The notes under the pieces were generated by a model. The model was not told the DNA's origin. It ran no database searches and saw only the letters and a program-made list of their open reading frames with translations. The translations under genes were made by a program, and so were the position numbers. 64,000 nucleotides of DNA from JAUASW01 sp036880965 (lineage in GTDB: Bacteria > Pseudomonadota > Gammaproteobacteria > Burkholderiales > Burkholderiaceae_C): assembly GCF_036880965.1 (NCBI RefSeq), contig NZ_JBAJMV010000005.1:434001-498000 (forward strand), given 5' to 3'. Shown in pieces: positions 1 through 8,390 of this stretch; position 1 is the first letter of the stretch; every line of letters starts with the position of its first letter.

Positions 1-1
1 C

Positions 2-1969
2 CACTACGCCAATGAACCCAAGAAGGTCGGCGAGCCCGCCAACCCCTGCACGCCCGACCTGTCGGCGGCCTTCTATGGCACGGCCGGCAGCGCCAGCGTC
101 GCGATCTTCAGCGATGCGGCGCAACTGGCGCACCTGAGCATTGCCAACGACGCAATGGAAGCCGTGCGCGATGGCCAGGGCTATCCGGCCGGCGTGAGCG
201 AAAGCGGCGGCGCGCAGGCAGTGGCGCTGATGACCGAGGGCGACCAGCTTCAGATGGAGAACGTGCGCCTGACCAGCCACCAGGACACACTCTTCGTGCG
301 AGCGCCGAAGGACAGCCTGGCGCGCGTGCTGGTGAGCCGGAGCCTGATCAGCGGCGATGTGGATTTCATCTTCGGCAATGCACAGCTGGTGATCGACGCA
401 TCCACCATCGTCAGCCGCGCCGGTCGTCGCGTGCCGGGCAGCGGAGGCCATGTGCTGGCACCGAGCACAGCGCCGGGCCAGCGGCTGGGACTCTTGATCA
501 ACGCCAGTCGCCTGGTCGGTGAAGCCGGCTTGAAGCCGGGCAGCATTTCGCTCGGCCGCGCCTGGGACGCCGGCGTCGCCAAGGGCGCCTGGAAAGCTGG
601 CGAATCGCCCAACGGCCAGGCCCTGATACGCGACAGCCTGCTCGGCGCGCATCTCGGCGGCTGGAGCGCTTCGACCTCGCGCCGCCCCTTCGCTGCCACC
701 GGCGAGGCCGCCAACCGCTTCAGCGAATACCGCAACAAGCCGCTGCCGGCGCTGGATCATGAAACGCTCGCGCCAAATGATGGCTGGGGCGCCGCAGAAG
801 GCGTGACCGGCGGCTCGCAGGCCAAGCCGGAGCGCATCGTCGAGGTCCGCAACCGGCTCGAGCTGGTAAATGCTTTGCGGGCCTTCGGCAGCCATCCCAA
901 GATCATCAAGGTCCGCGGCCGCATCGACCTGAATGTCGATGACCAGAACAAGCCGGTGACGGCCGAGTTCTACCGCGACCCCGCTTTCGATCTGTCTGCC
1001 TACCTCAAGGCCTACGACCCTGCCGTGTGGGGCCGCAAGCCGCTGGCAGGCCCGCTCGAAGCCGCGCGCATCCGTTCGGTGAAGAACCAGGCGGCGCGCA
1101 TCCTCATCCAGCTGCCGTCCAACACCACGCTGATCGGCGTCGGCAGCGATGCCGGCTTAGTCAACGGTGGCCTGTTCCTCGGCAAGGTCGAGAACATCAT
1201 CATCCGCAACCTGAACTTCTCGGACGCCTACGACTTCTTCACCGCCTGGGACCCCAAGGACGGCGAGTTCGGCGAGTGGAACAGCGAGTACGACAACGTG
1301 ACCCTGCGTGGCGCGCGCCGCGTCTGGGTGGACCATTGCACTTTCGACGACGGCGGCCGGCCCGACCCGGGCGAGCCGGTGCTGCTGGGTCGACGCGTCC
1401 AGCGTCATGACGGGCTGTTGGACATCACGCAGCAATCCGACCTGGTGACAGTGTCCTGGAACCAGTTCCGCAACCACGACAAGACCAACCTGATCGGCAG
1501 CAGCGACGGCCAGAAGCTGGACGAAGGCAAGCTGCGCGTGACCTTTCACCACAACCTCTGGGAGCAGGTGAAGGCGCGCACGCCGCGGGTGCGCTGGGGC
1601 CAGGTCCACCTCTACAACAACCTCTACGTCGGCCGCCCCGACGGCGACTACGCCTTCGAGTATTCGATCGGCGTGGGCGCGAAGTCGCGCGTGTTCAGCG
1701 AGCGCAATGTCTGGGAATTGCCCTCAAGCATCGCCGACCCGCAGCGCCTGGCCAAGCTCTGGAAGGGCGACGCCTTCTTCGACCGCGGCTCGCTGCTGAA
1801 TGGCCAGCCGGTCGACCTGCTGGCCGCCTTGCGCGCGGCCAACCCGGCTGCCACGGTCAGTGGCGATGTCGGTTGGGCGCCCACTTTGCACCTGCCCTTG
1901 GATCCGGCCGAACAGGTCGCGGCCAAGGTCCGGGCCGGCGCGGGCGCGGGGAAACTCCAGCGGGAGTGA
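2..1969 (+). CDS. Pectinesterase-pectate lyase fusion, 5' end outside window
   Basis: The frame is open from the first complete codon, so the N-terminus and any signal peptide lie outside. The visible 655 residues hold two domains. The first is the C-terminal part of a CE8 pectinesterase, with QAVAL, SHQDTLF, GDVDFIFG (the catalytic aspartates lie in the last two) and LGRAW, which carries the catalytic arginine of the LGRPW motif. The second is a PL1 pectate lyase, with WVDHCTF, a DGLLDI...VTVSWNQF segment and RTPRVRW holding the catalytic arginine region. The pair would demethylate and then cleave pectin on one extracellular chain. The next gene is a KdgR-type regulator, which supports a pectin role. 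The family reading is firm; secretion is inferred. Confidence 0.88.
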   Translation, partial: HYANEPKKVGEPANPCTPDLSAAFYGTAGSASVAIFSDAAQLAHLSIANDAMEAVRDGQGYPAGVSESGGAQAVALMTEGDQLQMENVRLTSHQDTLFVRAPKDSLARVLVSRSLISGDVDFIFGNAQLVIDASTIVSRAGRRVPGSGGHVLAPSTAPGQRLGLLINASRLVGEAGLKPGSISLGRAWDAGVAKGAWKAGESPNGQALIRDSLLGAHLGGWSASTSRRPFAATGEAANRFSEYRNKPLPALDHETLAPNDGWGAAEGVTGGSQAKPERIVEVRNRLELVNALRAFGSHPKIIKVRGRIDLNVDDQNKPVTAEFYRDPAFDLSAYLKAYDPAVWGRKPLAGPLEAARIRSVKNQAARILIQLPSNTTLIGVGSDAGLVNGGLFLGKVENIIIRNLNFSDAYDFFTAWDPKDGEFGEWNSEYDNVTLRGARRVWVDHCTFDDGGRPDPGEPVLLGRRVQRHDGLLDITQQSDLVTVSWNQFRNHDKTNLIGSSDGQKLDEGKLRVTFHHNLWEQVKARTPRVRWGQVHLYNNLYVGRPDGDYAFEYSIGVGAKSRVFSERNVWELPSSIADPQRLAKLWKGDAFFDRGSLLNGQPVDLLAALRAANPAATVSGDVGWAPTLHLPLDPAEQVAAKVRAGAGAGKLQRE

Positions 1970-1997
1970 CCTTGGCAAGGCCTTAGACTAGCCAGAT

Positions 1998-2008
1998 TGT
2001 TTGAAACA
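1998..2008 (+). promoter_or_regulatory. Possible KdgR operator, TGTTTGAAACA palindrome
   Basis: TGTTT-G-AAACA is a perfect dyad 24 bp before the kdgR start. It contains the GAAAC half-site typical of known KdgR operators. It could serve autoregulation, but it is short and only one copy is seen. Confidence 0.3.
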
Positions 2009-2031
2009 CCAGACCGAAGAAATCAAAACGC

Positions 2032-2844
2032 ATGGACGACGATTCGATTGACGTCAGCAAGCAGCAGCCGGAGTCGGTGGCCGCGGTTCTCAAGGTGTTC
2101 GCGATCCTGCAGGCCTTGTCCGAGCAGCGCGACACCGGCATTTCCGAGTTGTCGGTGCGCCTGGCCATGCCCAAGGCCACGGTCTACCGCTTCCTGCAGA
2201 CCATGATGACCCTGGGCTATGTGCGCCAGGAAGCCGGCAGCGAGCGCTACGGCCTGACCATGCGCGCTTTCGAGCTGGGCGCCAAGGCGCTGCAGTATCC
2301 GGAGCTGATCGACCTGGCCAAGCACCACATGCAGATGCTGGCCGACGCCACCGGCGAGACGGTTCACCTGGGCACGCTGATCGACAGCGAAATCATCTAT
2401 GTGCACAAGGTCGATTCGCGCCACATGCTGGGCATGTACTCGCGCGTCGGACGCCGGGCGCCCATCCACTGCACGGCCATCGGCAAGGTGCTGATGGCCT
2501 GGGAGCACCCGGAGCGCCGCGACCGTGTCTTGAAGGGCGCCGAGTTCAAGCGCTTCCGCGACAAGACCATCGTCGAGCCGGCCGCCTTCCTGGCCGAGCT
2601 GCAGCGCGTCAAGGCCCAGGGCTTTGGCGAAGACCGCGAGGAATTCGACGACCACATCCGCTGCCTCGGCGTGCCCATCTTCGACCGCCTGGGCCAGCCG
2701 ATTGCCGGCATGAGCGTCTCCTTCCCGACCTTCCGCTACGACGAGGCGCGCGAGCCCGAGATCGTCAAGATGCTGCAGGACGCCAGCCGCGACGTTTCGA
2801 CCCGCCTGGGCTGCACGCGCTTCCCGCTGGATGCTGCCGGCTGA
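2032..2844 (+). CDS. kdgR: IclR-family regulator, KdgR-like
   Basis: This 270-residue protein has an N-terminal winged helix-turn-helix (ISELSVRLAMPKATVYRFLQ, residues about 38-57) and a C-terminal IclR effector domain ending in a conserved VPIFDRLGQPIAGMS segment. The N-terminal SVAAVLKVFAILQALSEQR and the YSRVGRRAPIHCTAIGKVL stretch are very close to enterobacterial KdgR, the repressor of pectin catabolism that is relieved by 2-keto-3-deoxygluconate. It follows a pectin-degrading fusion gene on the same strand after a 62-bp gap, so regulation of that gene or a wider pectin regulon is likely. The next gene starts inside its last codons (14-bp overlap). Confidence 0.85.
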   Translation: MDDDSIDVSKQQPESVAAVLKVFAILQALSEQRDTGISELSVRLAMPKATVYRFLQTMMTLGYVRQEAGSERYGLTMRAFELGAKALQYPELIDLAKHHMQMLADATGETVHLGTLIDSEIIYVHKVDSRHMLGMYSRVGRRAPIHCTAIGKVLMAWEHPERRDRVLKGAEFKRFRDKTIVEPAAFLAELQRVKAQGFGEDREEFDDHIRCLGVPIFDRLGQPIAGMSVSFPTFRYDEAREPEIVKMLQDASRDVSTRLGCTRFPLDAAG

Positions 2845-3577
2845 AGCAGCGCTGCTCGCCTGCGCTGCCTTTGCGGCCGGCGTGCTCAATGCCATTGCCG
2901 GCGGCGGCAGCTTCCTTACCTTCCCGGCCCTGGTCTTCTGCGGCGTGCCGCCGATTTCGGCCAATGCCACCAGTGCGCTGGCCGTCAGCCCGGGCTACTT
3001 TGGCAGCACGCTGGGCTTTCGGTCCGAGCTGAACGCAATGCCGCGCCAGCGGCTGTGGCGTGAGGGCTTGATCGCCTCGTTGGGCGGCGTGGCCGGCGCC
3101 TTGCTCCTGCTCATCACGCCGGGCAAGCTGTTCTCTGGCCTGGTGCCGTGGCTGCTCCTGTTCGCTACCCTGATGTTCGCTCTGGGGCCCTGGCTCCTGA
3201 AGCGGCTGGGGCAGGGGCAAGACCTGGCACGCTGGCGCACGCCGGGCCTCCTGCTGGTGGCCATCTACGGCGGCTACTTCAACGGCGGCCTGGGCATTCT
3301 CCTGATGGCGCTGTACCTGCTGACCGGCGAGTCCGATCTGCATCGCGTCAACGCGCTGAAGAACCTCAATTCCCTGGTGCTCTCCTGGCTGTCGGTGGCA
3401 GCCTTTGTGCTGGCTGGTGCGATTGCCTGGGAGCCCGGCCTCCTGATGATGGCCGCAGCCACGGCCGGGGGCTTTGCCGGCGCGCGGCTGGCCAAGCGGA
3501 TGTCCGTCGCCTGGGTGCGCGGCGTCGTCATTGCCACCGGCCTCGTGATGAGCGCCTTGTTCTTCGCGCGCGGCTGA
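2831..3577 (+). CDS. TauE/SafE-family membrane permease
   Basis: A 248-residue, very hydrophobic protein with about seven or eight membrane segments. The N-terminal GVLNAIAGGGSFLTFPAL segment, with its glycine-rich GGGS turn, and the later NGGLGILLMALY segment are hallmarks of the TauE/SafE (DUF81) family, whose studied members export sulfite, sulfoacetate or related organic anions. The start lies 14 bp inside the 3' end of kdgR, so the two are translationally linked. Its substrate here is unknown; co-expression with a pectin regulator hints at an organic acid but does not prove it. Confidence 0.8.
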   Translation: MLPAEAALLACAAFAAGVLNAIAGGGSFLTFPALVFCGVPPISANATSALAVSPGYFGSTLGFRSELNAMPRQRLWREGLIASLGGVAGALLLLITPGKLFSGLVPWLLLFATLMFALGPWLLKRLGQGQDLARWRTPGLLLVAIYGGYFNGGLGILLMALYLLTGESDLHRVNALKNLNSLVLSWLSVAAFVLAGAIAWEPGLLMMAAATAGGFAGARLAKRMSVAWVRGVVIATGLVMSALFFARG

Positions 3578-3584
3578 GGCCTTA

Positions 3585-4841
3585 TCACCCGCGCAGCGTC
3601 AGAAGGTGGACGTCCACCCGGCCGGTGTTGAAGCCCGCTTCGCAGTAGCAGAGGTAGTAGTGCCACAGGCGCTTGAAGTCGGCGTCGAAGCCCAGCGGTT
3701 CGATCTCGCTCCATTGCGCGAAGAAGCGCTCGCGCCATGCCTCCAGCGTGCGCGCATAGCTGGAGCCGAAGGCTTCATTGCTGACCAGGCTCATGTCGAC
3801 CCGCGCCGCCTGCTCGTGCAGCGCCGCCACGCTGGGCAGCATGCCGCCGGGGAAGATGAAGGTCTGGATGAAGTCCGGCGTCAGCCGGTACTGCTTGAAC
3901 ACCTCGTCGTCAATCGTGATCGCCTGCAGCACAGCATGGCCGCCCGGCTTCAGCCGGTTGCGCAAGGTATCGAAGTAGACCGGCCAGTAGCGCTCGCCCA
4001 CGGCCTCGATCATCTCGATGGAGACGATGCGGTCGAACTGGCCTTGCACGTCGCGATAGTCCTGCAGGCGCAGCTCGATGCGGTCGCTCAAACCGGCGCG
4101 GGCCACACGCTCCTGCGCATGGGCAAGCTGTTCCTTGGACAGCGTGAGCGCCGTCACATGCACATCGCTGCGCTGCGCCATCGCCACCGCCAATGCGCCC
4201 CAGCCACAGCCGATTTCCAGCACGCGGGCGCCGGGTGGCAGTGATTGCAGGTCGAGCAGCTCGCAGATCCGCTCGAGCTTGGCGGCCTGGGCTTGTTCCA
4301 GTGTCTGTGCCTGCTGCTCGTAGAGCGCACTGGAATACAGCATCGACGGATCCAGCCACTGGGCATAGAAGGCGTTGCCAAGGTCGTAATGCGCGGCGAT
4401 GTTGCGACGGCTGCCGCGGCGGGTGTTGGCGTTCTTCGCATGCAGGAAGCTCAGGCCCTTGCGCACCAGCGACGTGCCGACCAGCGAATCGCCCCAGCTC
4501 GAGTCATTGGCAATGCCCAGTTCGAGCAGGGCGGTGAGGTCGGGGCTCGTCCAGTCGCCGTCGCGGTAGCTGCGGGCCAGGCCCAGGTCGCCCTGCGTGA
4601 ACAGGCGCAGCAGCGGGCGCCAGCGCGAGAGATGCAGCACCGCGTGAGGGCCGGCTTGCGTGCCATGGGCATCGAGCCGGGTGCCGTCCGGCAGTTCGAT
4701 GGCGATGGATCCTGCGACCAGCCGCGTCAGCAGCTTGCTCAATGCCTCGCGGGCCCAGCCATGCAGGGGCCGCGCGACCCAGGAGACCGGGCGGCGGCCC
4801 GCCACCGGCGCCCGTGCCGAGGTGATCGATGTGTTCATCAT
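3585..4841 (-). CDS. cfa: Cyclopropane-fatty-acid synthase family methyltransferase
   Basis: This 418-residue SAM-dependent methyltransferase is of the CfA/Mycolic acid type. It shows motif I VLEIGCGWGALA, FDRIVSIEMIEAVG, and the family-specific YRLTPDFIQTFIFPGGMLP. The start chosen (MMNTS) gives an ATGA overlap with the upstream DUF1365 gene; a longer frame reaching 4985 would run deep into that gene. It is the last gene of a three-gene operon driven by the predicted ECF promoter at 7027-7056. Family members methylate unsaturated acyl chains of membrane phospholipids, giving cyclopropane or methyl-branched products. Given the neighbours, a role in singlet-oxygen or membrane stress is likely; the exact product is not predictable. 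Confidence 0.88.
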   Translation of the reverse strand: MMNTSITSARAPVAGRRPVSWVARPLHGWAREALSKLLTRLVAGSIAIELPDGTRLDAHGTQAGPHAVLHLSRWRPLLRLFTQGDLGLARSYRDGDWTSPDLTALLELGIANDSSWGDSLVGTSLVRKGLSFLHAKNANTRRGSRRNIAAHYDLGNAFYAQWLDPSMLYSSALYEQQAQTLEQAQAAKLERICELLDLQSLPPGARVLEIGCGWGALAVAMAQRSDVHVTALTLSKEQLAHAQERVARAGLSDRIELRLQDYRDVQGQFDRIVSIEMIEAVGERYWPVYFDTLRNRLKPGGHAVLQAITIDDEVFKQYRLTPDFIQTFIFPGGMLPSVAALHEQAARVDMSLVSNEAFGSSYARTLEAWRERFFAQWSEIEPLGFDADFKRLWHYYLCYCEAGFNTGRVDVHLLTLRG

Positions 4842-5626
4842 GCTTCTTTGCTTTCCACGAGGGTGTAGGCGGCGCCGCTGGCGGCCCGGTGGCGATACAG
4901 GGGGGCTTTCTTGAACCAGAGTCGCAGCGCCTCCCAATGGATGGCGGCAACGACCTTGAGGCCGATCAGCGGATGCGTGGCACACAAGCGCAGCAAGGCG
5001 CTGTCGGTCAGTGGCCGGGCTTGTGCCGCGTAGTGCGCCACCAGCATCGGGCCGTCGGCGTCGCGGGTATTGATGGAGAGGCTCAGGCGGTCCTCATCCG
5101 GCGTTTGCGTACGAAACTCGTACTGCATGTCCATGCCGAGAAAGGGCGAGACATGGAATGCCTTGGCGCAGTGCTGGACGATGGTCTCTCCGGGCTGCAC
5201 GGCTTCGCGCAGCGGGATCAGGTAGCTGTGGCGCTCGCCAAAGGTGTTGTGCACTTCGTAGACCATGGCCTGGAGTGCACCATCCGTCCGATGGCAGAAG
5301 TAGACCGAGATCGGATTGAACTGATGGCCCAGCATGCGCGGCGTGCAAAGCAGGTCGATGCGACCGCCCAGCGGCAATCCGGCCTTGGCGAGCTCCTGTT
5401 CGATCTGCTCACGCAGCGGCCGGTCGCTGCCGTCACCATGGTCGCGCACATGGAAGCTGAAGAGATTGAAGCGGCCGAGCGAGAACCAGCGCAGCCGCTT
5501 GGCCAGGGCGGGTATCTCTTCCAGGTCCAGCAGCAGCGAGAAGACGCGGTAGCTCAGCCGATGGCGCAGCGGCCGCAGCCGCTGATGGCTCACACGGCCG
5601 GCGTAGATCGCGCTGCGCACGGTCAT
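4838..5626 (-). CDS. DUF1365 family protein
   Basis: A 262-residue protein matching the DUF1365 family: YAGRVSHQRLRPLRHRLSYRVF at the N-terminus, then GHQFNPISVYFC and VYEVHNTFGERHSYL. The biochemical function is unknown, but the family is nearly always found between a flavin amine oxidase and a Cfa-type methyltransferase, as here. It overlaps both neighbours by 4 bp (ATGA), so the three products are probably made in fixed ratio. A role in modification of membrane fatty acids is inferred from context only. Confidence 0.88.
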   Translation of the reverse strand: MTVRSAIYAGRVSHQRLRPLRHRLSYRVFSLLLDLEEIPALAKRLRWFSLGRFNLFSFHVRDHGDGSDRPLREQIEQELAKAGLPLGGRIDLLCTPRMLGHQFNPISVYFCHRTDGALQAMVYEVHNTFGERHSYLIPLREAVQPGETIVQHCAKAFHVSPFLGMDMQYEFRTQTPDEDRLSLSINTRDADGPMLVAHYAAQARPLTDSALLRLCATHPLIGLKVVAAIHWEALRLWFKKAPLYRHRAASGAAYTLVESKEA

Positions 5627-6993
5627 GCCGGCACCCTGGACCGCGCCCGCAGCGGGATGCGGCCCGACTCATTGGCAACCTGCCAGGGCCTGCGCACACC
5701 GCCCAACTCTTCCGCCACGGCGAGGCCGGCCTGCAGGCCATCTTCATGAAAGCCCGAGCCGAAGTAGGCGCCGCAGAACCAGGTTCGTTGCTGCCCTTGC
5801 AGGCTCCACAGGTCGCGCTGGGCGCGCAGGGCCGCGCTGTCGAACTGCGGATGTTCGTAGACCTCGGTGCGGATCAGGTGCTCGGTACCGGGCTCGCGCG
5901 TGGGATTGAGCGTCAGGAACAGCGGGTGGGCCATCGGCAGGTGCTGCAAGGCGTTCATCCAGTAGGTGACGCTGAGCGCATCGGCCTGCGAGCGGCTGGC
6001 AGCATAGTTCCAGGCCGACCACACGCGGCGGCGGCGCGGCATCAGGCTGGCATCGCTGTGCAGCACGGCGAGGTTGCGGCTGTAGCGGAAGGCGCCGAGC
6101 AGCTGTTGTTCCTCGAACGTGGGCCGGCTCAGCAGCCGCAGCGCCTGGTCGGCGTGGGTGGCGATCACGACATGGTCGAAGCGCCGCGGCTCGGCCGACA
6201 GGTCGGTGCCGACCCAGGCACCCTCGCCGTTGCGGTGCACCGAGGTCGCGGCGCAGCCCAGGCGCACGCCGGGGCCGATCGCATCAAGCATGCGGTTCAC
6301 GTAGTTGCGGCTGCCGCCGACCACGGTGCGCCAGGGTTCGCGCTGACCCAGGGTCAGGAGCTGATGGTTTTCGCAGAAGCGGATGAAGGCTTCGGTCGGA
6401 TAGTTGCCGATGGCAGCCGGTGAGGCCGACCAGATGGCCGCCGCCATCGGATAGAGATGGTCGTCACGCAGCGCGCGGCTGTAGCCGCGCAGGTCGAGAT
6501 AGTTGTCCAGCGGCAGGAGGCCGAACTCGGCGGCGTCGCCGGGCGCCTCGCGGTAGAAGCGCACCAGCTCGCGCAGCATGGTCCAGAAGCGCGGGCGCAG
6601 GAGATTGGCGGGCTGGGCGAACAGGCCTGACAGGCCCGAGCCGGAGTATTCGAGATCGCCTTCGTCCAGGCTGACCGCGAACGACATGTCGGTCGCCTGT
6701 GTCGGCACCTGCAGGTGCTTGAAGAGCGCCGTGAGATTGGGGTAGGCCGCCTCGTTGTAGACGATGAAGCCGGTATCGACCGCGAGGGGTGCGGCGCCGG
6801 CCACCGGCACGTCCACGGTATTGCTGTGCCCGCCGGCGCGCGAGTCGGCCTCATAAAGCGTGACTCTATGGCGCTGGGAAAGCAGCCAGGCGGCCGACAG
6901 GCCCGAGATGCCACTGCCGATGACCGCCACGTCGAGGCCGCGGCCGGCGGCCGCCTGCATCGCTGGGATCTTGCTCGCCGGAATCTCGCGCAT
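5623..6993 (-). CDS. FAD-dependent amine-oxidase-like protein
   Basis: A 456-residue flavoprotein with an N-terminal Rossmann motif VAVIGSGISGLSAAWLLSQ (residues about 22-40), then YEADSRAGGHSNT and a C-terminal FAD contact region (WFCGAYFGSGFHEDGLQAG). It belongs to the NAD(P)/FAD amine oxidase or desaturase-like group that accompanies DUF1365 and Cfa genes in sigmaE-ChrR regulons. In alphaproteobacteria, proteins encoded in such clusters act on methylated fatty acids on the way to furan fatty acids, so a lipid desaturase or oxidase role is plausible but not shown. It is first in the operon, 34 bp downstream of a predicted ECF -10 element. A second in-frame ATG at codon 12 is possible. Confidence 0.85.
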   Translation of the reverse strand: MREIPASKIPAMQAAAGRGLDVAVIGSGISGLSAAWLLSQRHRVTLYEADSRAGGHSNTVDVPVAGAAPLAVDTGFIVYNEAAYPNLTALFKHLQVPTQATDMSFAVSLDEGDLEYSGSGLSGLFAQPANLLRPRFWTMLRELVRFYREAPGDAAEFGLLPLDNYLDLRGYSRALRDDHLYPMAAAIWSASPAAIGNYPTEAFIRFCENHQLLTLGQREPWRTVVGGSRNYVNRMLDAIGPGVRLGCAATSVHRNGEGAWVGTDLSAEPRRFDHVVIATHADQALRLLSRPTFEEQQLLGAFRYSRNLAVLHSDASLMPRRRRVWSAWNYAASRSQADALSVTYWMNALQHLPMAHPLFLTLNPTREPGTEHLIRTEVYEHPQFDSAALRAQRDLWSLQGQQRTWFCGAYFGSGFHEDGLQAGLAVAEELGGVRRPWQVANESGRIPLRARSRVPA

Positions 6994-7026
6994 CGGTTTT
7001 CTTTCGTTGGATAGGGAGCGTTGCGG

Positions 7027-7056
7027 CTTCTACGCAAGCAGCCGGTTTTTGGATCG
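7027..7056 (-). promoter_or_regulatory. ECF-type promoter for the amine oxidase-DUF1365-cfa operon
   Basis: On the minus strand the sequence reads CGATCC, exactly 18 bases, then TAGAAG. This resembles the RpoE promoter of Rhodobacter sphaeroides (TGATCC, about 18 bases, TAAGA-like). The expected transcription start is near 7020, leaving about 27 bases before the start codon at 6993. It lies back to back with the sigma gene promoter. Confidence 0.65.
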
Positions 7057-7060
7057 CTCA

Positions 7061-7090
7061 TGATCTAATCCGGCCGTCTTCGCGTATCAG
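7061..7090 (+). promoter_or_regulatory. ECF-type promoter of the sigma factor gene (autoregulation)
   Basis: TGATCT, 18 bases, TATCAG. The -10 hexamer is identical to that of the promoter at 11322-11351 and the -35 differs by one base. Transcription would start near 7097, which is at an upstream ATG (7096) and supports the later start at 7156 for the sigma gene. Confidence 0.65.
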
Positions 7091-7155
7091 GGCCCATGAT
7101 CGCCGTGAGACAGTCTCCTCCACCGCAGCCAGGTCGGCCACATCTGACCGTCGTG

Positions 7156-7740
7156 ATGTCGCCTGCCGAGCCTGCCAATTCCTCGCCTGCCGAAAACTTC
7201 GATGCGCTGCTGCTGGCGGTGGCGCAAGGCGAGCGCGCGGCCTTCGCAACGCTGTTCACGCATTTCGCGCCCCGTCTCAAGACCTGGCTGATGCGCTCCG
7301 GCAGCAGCGACACCCAGGCCGAGGAGCTGGCGCAGGAAGCCCTGGTCAAGGTCTGGCGCAAGGCCGCGCAGTTCGACCCGGCGCAGGCCGGTGCCTCGAC
7401 CTGGATCTTCACGATTGCCCGCAACCTGCGGGTTGACCTCTTGCGCCGCCAGGGCCTGCCGACGCAGGAACTGGACGAAGCCGCACTGGCCGAATTGCCC
7501 GACCTGGCGCCGCCACCCGACGAGGCCCTGCATGCGCAGCGGCGCGAGCGACGGGTGCGCGCGGCGATGGTGCAGCTCACTGCCGAGCAGGCCCAGGTGA
7601 TACAGCTCTCCTACTTTGATGATCAGCCGCATGCGCGGATCGCTGAAATGCTTGGCATTCCGCTGGGCACGGTGAAGTCCCGCATCCGCCTGGCCCTGAA
7701 CCATTTGCGCCGCCTGATCGACGGCGCCGAAGCACCATGA
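7156..7740 (+). CDS. rpoE: ECF sigma factor, RpoE (ChrR-linked, ECF11-like)
   Basis: The protein has 194 residues from the chosen start. Region 2 (FAPRLKTWLMRSG...AEELAQEALVKVWRKA...TIARNLRVDLLRR) and region 4 (LTAEQAQVIQLSYFDDQPH...LGIPLGTVKSRIRLAL) are both clear. An in-frame ATG at 7096 would add 20 residues but sits at the predicted transcription start, so ATG 7156 (MSPAEP) is preferred; no strong ribosome site is visible. The stop overlaps the ATG of a ChrR-like anti-sigma gene (7737-7740). With that partner, it is expected to be released by singlet oxygen or related stress and to transcribe itself and the flanking lipid operons. Confidence 0.88.
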   Translation: MSPAEPANSSPAENFDALLLAVAQGERAAFATLFTHFAPRLKTWLMRSGSSDTQAEELAQEALVKVWRKAAQFDPAQAGASTWIFTIARNLRVDLLRRQGLPTQELDEAALAELPDLAPPPDEALHAQRRERRVRAAMVQLTAEQAQVIQLSYFDDQPHARIAEMLGIPLGTVKSRIRLALNHLRRLIDGAEAP

Positions 7741-8390
7741 TCCGCCACCACCCCGATGATTCCCTGTTGATGGCCCAGGCGGCCGGCCGCCTGGACAGCG
7801 GCTCGGCCCTGGTGCTGGCCACCCATGCCGAGCACTGCGAGCAATGCCGTGAGCGGCTGCGCAGTTTCGACGTGCTGGGCGGTGTCTTGCTGGAGCAGCT
7901 GGAGCCGACCGCGCTGGCCGAAGACGCGCTGAGCCGCGCGCTGAGCGCCATCGACGCGCCCGAAACGCCGCCGCCGCACCGGCCCACGCCGCTGCGCCGC
8001 GCGGCCTTGCCGGAAGGGCGGGCCTGGCCTCGCGCGATGGAAGGCTGTGCCATCGGCCCCTGGCGCTGGATGGCGCCCGGCATGCGCTTCAGCCGCGTCA
8101 CGCTCCCCTGGGACCTGCAGGCCAATGTGATCCTGCTGCGCATTGGTGCCGGCAAGCTGCTGGCCCGCCACACGCACAGCGACAGCGAATTGACCCAGGT
8201 GCTGCACGGCAGCTTCCACGACGGCCGCGCGCTGTTCTCGGCCGGTGACTTCGATGCCACCGACGACAGCATCCTGCATCAGCCGGCCGTGGAGCCGGGT
8301 GGTGAATGCGTGTGCCTGGCGGCGGTCAGCGGCCGCCTGGTGTTCGAGAGCCGGGTGGCCCGGACCTTCGGTTCACTGATCGGTATCTGA
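7737..8390 (+). CDS. chrR: ChrR-like zinc anti-sigma factor with cupin domain
   Basis: A 217-residue protein with two parts. The N-terminal anti-sigma domain has HxxxCxxC (H30, C34, C37) plus early histidines, which bind structural zinc and hold the sigma factor. The C-terminal cupin has H145, H147, E151 and H181, the same spacing as the zinc ligands H141/H143/E147/H177 of Rhodobacter ChrR, which are needed for the singlet-oxygen response. It is translationally coupled to the sigma gene by an ATGA overlap. Its 3' end overlaps the convergent DUF2177 gene by 18 bp. Confidence 0.88.
   Translation: MIRHHPDDSLLMAQAAGRLDSGSALVLATHAEHCEQCRERLRSFDVLGGVLLEQLEPTALAEDALSRALSAIDAPETPPPHRPTPLRRAALPEGRAWPRAMEGCAIGPWRWMAPGMRFSRVTLPWDLQANVILLRIGAGKLLARHTHSDSELTQVLHGSFHDGRALFSAGDFDATDDSILHQPAVEPGGECVCLAAVSGRLVFESRVARTFGSLIGI

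Noticed and set aside
4842..4985. N-terminal extension of Cfa
   Set aside because: It overlaps DUF1365 by 48 codons and lacks family similarity; the ATGA overlap start is better.
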